The position numbers and the translations under genes were made by a program. A stretch of DNA of 64,000 bases, taken from positions 1-64,000 of the forward strand of contig AYSC01000023.1 of the NCBI GenBank assembly GCA_000503195.1. Reading direction: 5' to 3'. Source of the stretch: Blastomonas sp. CACIA14H2 (GTDB taxonomy: Bacteria > Pseudomonadota > Alphaproteobacteria > Sphingomonadales > Sphingomonadaceae). The number at the start of each line of letters is the position of its first letter. Position 1 is the stretch's first letter. Of this stretch, positions 37,190-43,922 are shown one piece after another. The notes beneath the pieces are model-generated. The model was not told the DNA's origin, did not search any database, and saw nothing but the letters and a program-made list of their open reading frames with translations.

Positions 37190-38620
37190 CTAACGGCCTC
37201 CCCCAACCAGCCCCTCAATGCAGGAATCCACGATCGCTCGCACCAGCGCCTTGTCGGTATCGCCGTATTTCAGTTGCCGAAGGGCGTAGCTGTACGCGAC
37301 TGCCAGAACCTCTTGCGGTGAGGCAACGACGCTCTTCGCCCAAGCACGACACGATCTGATGAAAGGCTCGTAGGCGGCGCCGGCGCAGTAGGCATCGAGG
37401 TCTGTCCACTGGCCCGCCTGCGCCTCAGTCGGCCATCCCGCGCGGTCCGGTGCGTCCTTATGGAAGATCGTGCTGAGCTCCAGCGCGATCGGGTCGAGCG
37501 CCGCGAAAGCCCCTCCAGTGTCGGGGTAGTCGATAACCATTGGCCGCCCGCTGGCATCGTACAGTACGTTGCCGCAATGCAGATCGCAGTGCTGAACACA
37601 GCGCGCGACGTCGATCTCCACATTCTCGACGGCCGCCAAATCCATTCCGCCGAGATGGTGATTGTGCATTTGTAATGCCACGTCGCCGATGAGGGCCCGT
37701 CGAACAGCCGACACGCGCACACGTTCGACTTGGCGTGCGCCATGCCATGTCGCTTGATCTTGCCGAAGTCGTTCAGCGGCCGCAGCGGCGGCAGCTGGAT
37801 TGGCTGTCAGCTCATCGAACAGCGATCGGACCTCCACGCCAACGACCTGATAGAATATGCCCGCGAAGCCGGCTGCTCCGTGGCTGAACTCGGCCGTCAC
37901 CGGGGGGAAGGCGCCGTTGGCGAGCTTCACTATCTCCGTCCGATATTTCTCCCGCTCGGCAGCGATGTCCTCGAAACTTCCTATTCTGGCCACCGACATG
38001 ATGGTGACTGCGCCCGCGGTATTGAGCACCGAGACGCGAAAGACCCGCGCGCCCGACAGACCGCCCTGCAAGACCCGAACTTCGACACTCGCACCCCGAT
38101 GCCGCCGGCCGAACAGTTTGAGGAGGCGGACCTCTTCGGCCCGCAGATTGGCCGGTTTGCCCACCTGAACGAGATGGATGCCGTCGGTCTGCTGGACCTC
38201 GCCACGAAATTCACGGACGGCCGCGAGGCAGTCCGTCATCTTGTCCTTCCAGAACACCTGGTAAAGCGCGTCTTCCCGTCCACAAGAATGGATGTCCCCA
38301 CGCTTGCCGTGCGCGTTGAGGACTTCAGTCGGGAAATCGGCGTCAACAGTGCCCGTTAGAAACCAAACGGATGTGCCCGGTTGTTGCTCCACAATAGCCT
38401 GAAAGACGGCCCAGCCATGATCCTGATGGTCGTCGAGGTAGTCGTCTTCAGTCGGGATGCGGCGGTCTAGAATGACGACGTCAAAGTGCTCCTCACCCAG
38501 CGCAGCCACCGCACCAGCTTTGCTTCGCTTCCAGCTTAGCTCGCAGCCTTCGATCGCTCGGATCGCCTTCTCGATCACTTCTGCGAAGTCGATCTTGTCT
38601 TCGACGAGCAGGATGCGCAT
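37190..38620 (-). CDS. Response regulator receiver fused to a kinase-fold (APH/TCAD9-like) domain
   Basis: A 476-residue protein. Residues 1-135 are a receiver domain with acidic residues E7/D8, phospho-acceptor D52 (VILDRRIP), T89 (FLTGT) and K125 (FWKDKM). From about 165 a protein-kinase/aminoglycoside-phosphotransferase-like fold begins: LQGGLSGARVFRV (glycine loop), SVARIGSFEDIAAEREKY, QHCDLHCGNVLYD near 345 (HxDxxxxN) and MVIDYPDTGG near 360 (metal Asp). The usual ATP-anchoring Lys seems to be Arg, so activity is uncertain. The C-terminal domain recalls the TCAD9 family of prokaryotic conflict systems. The ATG at 38620 overlaps the kinase stop (TGATG). There is no DNA-binding domain, so output is presumably protein-protein. 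Confidence 0.83.
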   Translation of the reverse strand: MRILLVEDKIDFAEVIEKAIRAIEGCELSWKRSKAGAVAALGEEHFDVVILDRRIPTEDDYLDDHQDHGWAVFQAIVEQQPGTSVWFLTGTVDADFPTEVLNAHGKRGDIHSCGREDALYQVFWKDKMTDCLAAVREFRGEVQQTDGIHLVQVGKPANLRAEEVRLLKLFGRRHRGASVEVRVLQGGLSGARVFRVSVLNTAGAVTIMSVARIGSFEDIAAEREKYRTEIVKLANGAFPPVTAEFSHGAAGFAGIFYQVVGVEVRSLFDELTANPAAAAAAAERLRQDQATWHGARQVERVRVSAVRRALIGDVALQMHNHHLGGMDLAAVENVEIDVARCVQHCDLHCGNVLYDASGRPMVIDYPDTGGAFAALDPIALELSTIFHKDAPDRAGWPTEAQAGQWTDLDAYCAGAAYEPFIRSCRAWAKSVVASPQEVLAVAYSYALRQLKYGDTDKALVRAIVDSCIEGLVGGGR

Positions 38621-39522
38621 CAGGCTACCGCCTTCGGCCAGCGCATCTCGAACCTTACACCGCGGTCGCCCGGAATGAGGCGAACGCTTCCGTCCAGCGA
38701 CGTCATGGCCTGCTGGGCGGTCGCCAGCCCCATCCCGAGATGGCCAGCCTTGGTGGTCGACCCGATCTCGAACGCACGCGACAGGCTGCCCCTGAATCCA
38801 ACACCGGCATCGACAATTGCGACCCAGACGTCGATGTCGGTCGTGCCCCAATTGACCGTAATCTCTGGGTAGCGCTCATCCTCGACTGGCAAGGCAAGTG
38901 TCGCGTCGATGGCGTTGCGAAGCCCGTTAACGAAGGCCAAACACACTAGGCCCTTGTCGCCTTCAACCACTGTCTCCTGTGGGCCGGCGCGCAGGACGCC
39001 GATCGGCTTCTGGCCTACTTCTTCGGCGATCCAAGCGAAAATGCATTGGTCGAGCGCAAAGTCCTCAAGCTTCGGTGCGCTGGCGGCCTGACGCAGACGT
39101 GCGAGACCCGCAACTAGAGCTTCCATCCTTTCAAGGCCGCGCTTGGTGTCCGACCCCTCGAAGTTTGCCATCTCTGTTTCGGCCGATAGGCGAAGCGCGC
39201 CGAGGATTGGCTCGATCTCGTGGATGATCTGTTTGGCGGTGGTTGCCAATGCATCCGAATAGATTTGGGCGGTCTGGTCGGAAGAAAGCTCGACGCGGTC
39301 TGGGCCGGGCATAGCTCTGTCCATCGGCTGGGCCCGCTGGAGCGCCCGCTTCAATGCACTGCTGACCCAGGCCACAGTCTCTAAGGCAAGGGCGCCTTCA
39401 ATCAGCCCGATCTGCTTGGCGTCGGCATGTTCGGCTAGATGGCGCGCTGCATCGAGCCGCTCGCGTGGATCCGTAGACCCCAGCTTGCGCGCCAGCTCAT
39501 TACTCACTGACGCTCTCGGCAT
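38620..39522 (-). CDS. Soluble histidine kinase of the Shedu-linked operon
   Basis: A 300-residue kinase with no membrane segment. Residues 15-65 are a short helical, HEAT-like N-terminus (DPRERLDAARHLAEHADAKQ). A dimerization helix carries the phospho-acceptor H101 (KQIIHEIEPILGAL), and the ATPase domain shows the N box VNGLRNAID near 205, G1 DAGVGF and G2 GSTTKAGHLGMGLATAQ. It should pass phosphate to D52 of the response regulator next door. It overlaps the ATPase gene by 23 bases; a GTG at 39507 after GAGAG is a possible start. The input signal probably comes from the ATPase, an inference from gene order. Confidence 0.85.
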   Translation of the reverse strand: MPRASVSNELARKLGSTDPRERLDAARHLAEHADAKQIGLIEGALALETVAWVSSALKRALQRAQPMDRAMPGPDRVELSSDQTAQIYSDALATTAKQIIHEIEPILGALRLSAETEMANFEGSDTKRGLERMEALVAGLARLRQAASAPKLEDFALDQCIFAWIAEEVGQKPIGVLRAGPQETVVEGDKGLVCLAFVNGLRNAIDATLALPVEDERYPEITVNWGTTDIDVWVAIVDAGVGFRGSLSRAFEIGSTTKAGHLGMGLATAQQAMTSLDGSVRLIPGDRGVRFEMRWPKAVA

Positions 39523-41377
39523 AGAACGCGGCCCGTCGCTGGAACGCTTCTCGACCGCCCTCCATGATATTCGTTATCGAGTTCACCACTGCAACATCGT
39601 CAAGCGCGCCTGCGACCTGTACAAAGCACCGATCACCATCGGACTCGAGGTGCGCGACGAAATCGGCGCTACCGAGAACCGGAATGTTCGGATTGTGCGT
39701 AGCGATAATCGTCTGCGCTGAACCGCCCCGCGTGCGGATGGCCTTGACCAATGTCCCGACGACAAAAGCGTTATCGAGATGATCCTCTGGCTGGTCGAGA
39801 ACAATGATGCGCTCTTTGTGTTGCAGGATGATCGGCAACACCGCCGTGCAGCGCTGGCCCATCGACAAGAAATCTGTGCTCTTGAAGCTGGTGCCGTCGA
39901 GCAGCTCAATGACCACCTCGTCGCCGACCTCGGTGACCAGAAGATCTGCGCCGGCATCGCCCCGCAGCGCCTCGGCAAGCCGTAAAGCCCGCTCCTCGTT
40001 GATCTCGAGGGCTTTGCTGATGACTGAGACCTCACCCCGCTCGGCGAGGACCGCAATTTCTTGCGGACTGAACGTATCGGCGATGCGATCAGCAAGTTCG
40101 CGATACCTTAGGCCGCTGCCGCGCAGCGCGGCATTCAACACACTCACGTAGGCGCGGTATTCGGCAAGCGGCTTCACAGTGACGCGGATCGACGGCGCCA
40201 GCGCCGCAGTCAGGCGGGCGGCGGTCTGCTGGCGACCTGTTGTCAGCGCAATATTGTGAGCGTGCATCTCATCGAGCGCTGTTTGTCGCTGCACGTGCAG
40301 CCGATCGATACGGCCCAGCCTTTCCGCTCGTAGGTCTGCCAGCGCGTTGAGCGCGGCGATTTCCTGGCTGAGGTCTGCAATCTGGCGGTCGAGAACGCTC
40401 GCGCCCTTTTGCTGCTCCTCGATCTTCTGGCGAACCTCGCGGCCCTTGGCCTCAAGCGCGGACTTCTCTTCACTCGACTTCCGGCGAAGCATCTCCAGAT
40501 CGTCAATGACCGAACGATATTCCCCGATGACGGCGGTCAGACGCTCATGCGCCGTTTCCAAGCGCTTGCGATGTGGCTGAAGCTGATCATGCGTCATCGC
40601 TTGGGCTGGCCAGGATTCGATAGGGGGCTGGCGGCCCGCGACGAGGTCGAGATCGTCCGTCCATTCGCTCAGGTCGTCGGCCGATCGACCGATTGATCCG
40701 GCACGGACGGTGGCCGCACTCGTAAGAGGTGTTAGTTCATCAAGCTGCTTGCGCAATCCATCCAATTCAGCGCTGCGGGCGCGTTGAGCGGCGCCCTGCT
40801 TCTGAAGATCGGCAAGGCGCTCTTGCAATTTTGGCAGCGCCAGTAGCTTCTCACCAATGTCCGCCACTTCAACCAAAAGGGTCCGGATTTCGGTCGATGC
40901 CGATTTGATCCGCGCATGCAGCGGCCCGCGCTTCGCTGAAGCCGCGCCGCGCCCAGGAAAAAAGCCGTCGACCAAGCGCATGCGCGACTGCGATCGCGCA
41001 CCAATCTGCTCGACTTCCTTTTGCGAGAACACGAATGGCGGCGAGATTTCCATCGGACAATTGTCGTCGGCGTCGGTAGCGATACGAGACACCTCAATCC
41101 GATCGCTTCCGTTTGTTAGGGTGATCACGACCTTCCCGTCGCCCAGCACCCCCAGCGCGTGCTCAAGCGCGTCTTTGCCGATGGCATCCGATGACGAAGG
41201 AGCGCCCAGGCAGAAGCGGATCAACTCAATTACGGAGCTTTTGCCCGTTCCGCGACCGCCAATGAGGACGTTCAGGCCAGGACTAAGGCTTTGCTGGAAT
41301 CCATCGAGCGATCCCCCCTCTATTCTGATGGACTCGATCCACACTCCTGAACGCCTTCCACGTTGCAACGAACTCAC
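39500..41377 (-). CDS. SMC/RecF-like coiled-coil ATPase, first gene of the Shedu-linked operon
   Basis: A 625-residue ABC-type ATPase: Walker A LIGGRGTGKSS at 38-48, FVFSQKEVEQIGARS (Q-loop region), a coiled-coil arm from about 150 to 390, signature FLSMGQRCTAVLP near 503, Walker B IIVLDQPEDHLDN near 525 and H-loop IIATHNPNIPVLG. The layout is that of short Rad50/SMC-like ATPases used as DNA-end or invasion sensors in defence systems. It starts with GTG at 41377. It leads an operon with histidine kinase, response regulator fusion and Shedu nuclease. Confidence 0.85.
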   Translation of the reverse strand: MSSLQRGRRSGVWIESIRIEGGSLDGFQQSLSPGLNVLIGGRGTGKSSVIELIRFCLGAPSSSDAIGKDALEHALGVLGDGKVVITLTNGSDRIEVSRIATDADDNCPMEISPPFVFSQKEVEQIGARSQSRMRLVDGFFPGRGAASAKRGPLHARIKSASTEIRTLLVEVADIGEKLLALPKLQERLADLQKQGAAQRARSAELDGLRKQLDELTPLTSAATVRAGSIGRSADDLSEWTDDLDLVAGRQPPIESWPAQAMTHDQLQPHRKRLETAHERLTAVIGEYRSVIDDLEMLRRKSSEEKSALEAKGREVRQKIEEQQKGASVLDRQIADLSQEIAALNALADLRAERLGRIDRLHVQRQTALDEMHAHNIALTTGRQQTAARLTAALAPSIRVTVKPLAEYRAYVSVLNAALRGSGLRYRELADRIADTFSPQEIAVLAERGEVSVISKALEINEERALRLAEALRGDAGADLLVTEVGDEVVIELLDGTSFKSTDFLSMGQRCTAVLPIILQHKERIIVLDQPEDHLDNAFVVGTLVKAIRTRGGSAQTIIATHNPNIPVLGSADFVAHLESDGDRCFVQVAGALDDVAVVNSITNIMEGGREAFQRRAAFYAESVSE

Positions 41378-41606
41378 CCAAGTGTAGCGTCCTTATGGGC
41401 GTGCCGGAAGCCATTGAAAACCGACGATCCCGATCGCGGCGCTAATCGGCCGGAAAGTCCAAGTCCAAGTCTTTCCTCCATTGCTACAGCGTGCTGAACG
41501 AACGGCAAGAATCGATCACGTCAAAATTGAGCGCGAATGACCGGGATGTTGGCGGCTCCTGCCTTGGTGATTATATCCACAACAGGGGCGGGTTTCCGCG
41601 CAAGCG

Positions 41607-41634
41607 GTCGTTCCGGGCGACTGATGGGAACGAC
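41607..41634. repeat. Perfect 8-base inverted repeat upstream of the defence operon
   Basis: GTCGTTCC at 41607-41614 is complementary to GGAACGAC at 41627-41634, with a 12-base spacer. It lies about 230 bases upstream of the ATPase gene start; it could be an operator or structural hairpin. Confidence 0.45.
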
Positions 41635-41649
41635 GCAATGTGGGTCGAG

Positions 41650-41685
41650 AGCTGCCGTCGGTCAATAGCAGATCGGACGGCAGCT
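41650..41685 (+). terminator. Ten-base-pair hairpin followed by T residues
   Basis: AGCTGCCGTC (41650-41659) pairs perfectly with GACGGCAGCT (41676-41685) over a 16-base loop, and the plus strand continues TTTC. No plus-strand gene ends here. It may be an element-internal terminator insulating the integrase from the defence operon, or the remnant of a lost gene. Confidence 0.45.
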
Positions 41686-41832
41686 TTTCGCCAATCGCAC
41701 TGCAAAAACTCGACATTCGGCTTTCGGCCAAAATGCCGATTTTCAACATTGTGGCAATGTTATCGAATCCCGCCTTCGCATATTCCCTGCGGTACCTGCT
41801 GCTTTTTCATTTGATCTGTTGGCAATCAGGGC

Positions 41833-43032
41833 TCACATATCCATCAAAAATTGGAGCTGTGTTTCCCCGGCATCATCTGCTTTATCAACAGGTTGGCAGT
41901 AGGCTGACCAATCCTCCATCAGCTTTCTTCGCCGTTCGAAAAAATCGGTCCGTCGGTAAGCTGCTTCAATCCGATCCTGAAGCTTGTGCGCAAGCGCCTT
42001 ATCAACGACCTCCTTTCGATAATCTGTGCATTCAGCCGCCCAGTCCGTGAAGGTGCTTCTGAAGCCGTGGACGGTGAACTCGGGATAGCTCATTTCGCGG
42101 AGGGTTTTTGACATTGTCATATCGCTGATAGGACGCTTGCCGAATGACGAAAAAACAAAGCCTGCTTCATGATCTCGCAATGGCAACCGACGCAGCAAGA
42201 TTTCGATAGCTGGATCAGTCAGCGGAACATTGTGTTCTTTCCCCATTTTCATTCTGGATGCAGGAACGGTCCACACCCGTGCCTCCAGGTCGAATTCTGT
42301 CCAGATTGCATTTCGGGTTTCGCCCGATCGCGCAGCAGTGAGAACCGTGAATGCCAAGGCATCCCTGCCAGCCGTTTGTGGCAGCGTCCGCAGTTTCGAG
42401 AATAAAGCCGGTATCTGCGCATATGGCATTGCTGGGAAATGATTGTCGCAAGGCGGCTGTCGTGGCAGCCCCCTTGTTACTGAACGAAGAATAACTTCCT
42501 GATCACACCAGCCTTTGATGTGAGCGAAATCCAGTACGGTGCGGATCCGCTGGAAAATGCGTCTGGCGGTCTCAGGGATGCCTAACCAGATCGGCGCTAG
42601 TGCATCCCGTACCATCAGGCTGGTAATCTCATTGACGGGGATCGATCCGAATGCGGGAAAAATATGTCGTTCTAACGAAGCGAGCCACGACGCCTGATGG
42701 TGCTTATTTCGCCATCCGCACTTTATTGCCTCATGACATTGCCGGGCCGCTTCTGCGAATGTTGGCGCAGGCGCCGGGACTAGCTCTGGCTTCTGGCGGA
42801 AATACTCGCCGCTTAAAATTTGAGCTTTTACCTCGCTGGCCTTGATACGAGCTTGCGCCAACGAAAGCTCGCGGACTGAACCCAGCCCGATGTCGCGCCG
42901 CTTCCCATCGGCCTGAGTTCGTAACACCCACGATCGCGAGCCGCTGTCCCTGACAAACAAATAGAGACCTCGCCCGTCGGCATGTCGCCCCGGCTTTGCG
43001 TTCTTCACCTGAAGTGCAGTTAATCCACCCAT
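41833..43032 (-). CDS. int: P4-type tyrosine recombinase/integrase
   Basis: A 399-residue integrase. The N-terminal DUF4102-type arm-binding domain reads GLTALQVKNAKPGRHADGRG and GLYLFVRDSGSRSW, followed by GLGSVRELSLAQAR. The SAM-like core-binding part is near 95-190. The catalytic domain has TAARSGETRNAIW (first Arg), FTVHGFRSTFTDWAAE (H-x-x-R), an ALAHKL His and the nucleophile in EAAYRRTDFFERRRKLM. It ends KADDAGETQLQFLMDM. I prefer the ATG at 43032; a TTG lies three codons upstream. It sits at the right edge of the accessory region, reading inward, as integrases of genomic islands do. Confidence 0.92.
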   Translation of the reverse strand: MGGLTALQVKNAKPGRHADGRGLYLFVRDSGSRSWVLRTQADGKRRDIGLGSVRELSLAQARIKASEVKAQILSGEYFRQKPELVPAPAPTFAEAARQCHEAIKCGWRNKHHQASWLASLERHIFPAFGSIPVNEITSLMVRDALAPIWLGIPETARRIFQRIRTVLDFAHIKGWCDQEVILRSVTRGLPRQPPCDNHFPAMPYAQIPALFSKLRTLPQTAGRDALAFTVLTAARSGETRNAIWTEFDLEARVWTVPASRMKMGKEHNVPLTDPAIEILLRRLPLRDHEAGFVFSSFGKRPISDMTMSKTLREMSYPEFTVHGFRSTFTDWAAECTDYRKEVVDKALAHKLQDRIEAAYRRTDFFERRRKLMEDWSAYCQPVDKADDAGETQLQFLMDM

Positions 43033-43063
43033 GAGCCTCAATCCGTTCCATCATTTCGTACCA

Positions 43064-43089
43064 CATTTCACTTTGGCAGCAGTGAAATG
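43064..43089. promoter_or_regulatory. Perfect 9-base inverted repeat upstream of the integrase
   Basis: CATTTCACT (43064-43072) and AGTGAAATG (43081-43089) form a perfect inverted repeat with an eight-base spacer, 32 bases upstream of the integrase start. It could be an operator for integrase control, an excisionase site or an arm site of the attachment region. Confidence 0.5.
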
Positions 43090-43177
43090 CGGCGAACCAG
43101 AGTTGGACATATCGTTTCAGAAATCCTCTCTATATCATAGACTTAGAGACATCCCGATCTGTCCTGAGGCTGACAAT

Positions 43178-43206
43178 TTATACCGCTAGGCTCCACCATT
43201 TTTCCT
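43178..43206 (+). other. attR: Possible attachment site: tRNA 3'-end-like sequence at the element boundary
   Basis: Around 43180-43200 the plus strand reads CCGCTAGGCTCCACCATTTT. GGCTCCACCA is what the 3' end of a tRNA or tmRNA with encoded CCA looks like, followed by a T run, but no T-arm precedes it. P4-type integrases commonly target tRNA 3' ends and leave such a fragment at the far end. The host-like, much more GC-rich genes begin at 43289. The matching complete tRNA is not in this window. Confidence 0.35.
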
Positions 43207-43288
43207 CGACATCGCAAGATTTCTGGCGTCAGATTCGGCGCTGAATATGCGCTTGGCATTGCACCTGCGCGGCGGTGGAGGACGATCC

Positions 43289-43921
43289 ATGAGCAAGATT
43301 CTCATCGCAGGCGCGACCGGGCTGGTCGGGCGGATCGTCCTGGCTCGGGCGCTCGATGATCCGCGCATGACGAGTGTCATCGCCCCAACGCGCCGCGCGC
43401 TGCCCGAGCACCCCAAGCTTATCAACCCTATCATCGATTACGAGGCGCTGCCGCCGGAGGCGAACTGGTGGGCATGCGATGCCGTCATCTGCGCGCTCGG
43501 CACGACGCTGGCCACGGCAAGGTCGGCGGAGGCGTTCTATCGCGTCGATCACGATTATCCGCTGATGGTGGCGACGCACGCACGCGCCCGTGGGGCGCAG
43601 GCCTTTGCGCTGGTGTCCGCGATCGGCGCGGATGCGGGCTCGCGGCTGCTCTACAACCGCACCAAGGGTGAGGTCGAGGCGAGCATCGGCGCGCTCGCTT
43701 ATCCCAGCTATACGATCGTCCGCCCCGGGCTGATCGGCGGGCAGCGCGACGAGTTCCGGCCGATGGAGCGCGTGTCCGACGCGATCCTCACCGTGCTCGG
43801 GCCAGTGCTGCCACGCCAGTGGCGGATCAGCCCCGCGGAGAATATCGCGGCCGCGCTGATCGAGGCGGCGATGGCCGCAAAGCCCGGGCGGCACATCGTC
43901 AGCGCCGCCGAGCTCGCCTGA
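43289..43921 (+). CDS. NAD(P)H-binding Rossmann-fold protein (atypical SDR)
   Basis: A 210-residue protein, MSKILIAGATGLVGRIVLARAL, with the GATGLVG dinucleotide motif, VICALGTTLATARS, FALVSAIGADAGSRLLYNRTKGEVE and YTIVRPGLIGG. This is the NAD(P)H-binding/epimerase-like family related to HTATIP2/YwnB proteins. GGAGG precedes the ATG at 43289. Possibly a redox sensor or a quinone/isomerase-type enzyme; the substrate is unknown. It is the first host-like gene after the integrase and converges with the M28 peptidase. Confidence 0.85.
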   Translation: MSKILIAGATGLVGRIVLARALDDPRMTSVIAPTRRALPEHPKLINPIIDYEALPPEANWWACDAVICALGTTLATARSAEAFYRVDHDYPLMVATHARARGAQAFALVSAIGADAGSRLLYNRTKGEVEASIGALAYPSYTIVRPGLIGGQRDEFRPMERVSDAILTVLGPVLPRQWRISPAENIAAALIEAAMAAKPGRHIVSAAELA

Positions 43922-43922
43922 G

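Larger units (their letters stand above)
41378..41832. other. Intergenic region between the defence operon and the integrase
   Basis: A 455-base gap, more AT-rich than its surroundings, without a supported gene. It must contain the leftward promoter of the ATPase-kinase-regulator-Shedu operon. Two inverted repeats stand out and are listed separately. A plus-strand frame from 41640 runs through the integrase end in antisense and is not accepted. Confidence 0.45.
1..43206. mobile_element. Integrase-proximal part of an integrative conjugative/mobilizable element (incomplete)
   Basis: A MOBQ relaxase with oriT, traC/traD, ardC and alpA at one side and a P4-type integrase at the other bracket arsenic resistance, scavenging and defence genes, the cargo expected of an integrative element. 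The right limit is set by the change to high-GC housekeeping-like genes after 43.2 kb. The left limit is outside the window. No type IV secretion genes are visible, so self-transfer cannot be judged. The 12-31 kb scavenging block might alternatively be older chromosomal DNA. Confidence 0.6.

Noticed and set aside
41740-41800. A tRNA-like TCGAATCCCGCC word near the integrase end
   Set aside because: It resembles a T-loop, but no matching T-stem, anticodon arm or acceptor could be found around it.
43178-43206. A complete tRNA or tmRNA gene next to the integrase
   Set aside because: Only the last ten or so bases look like a tRNA/tmRNA 3' end; no T-arm or other arms precede them, so only a possible attachment fragment is proposed.
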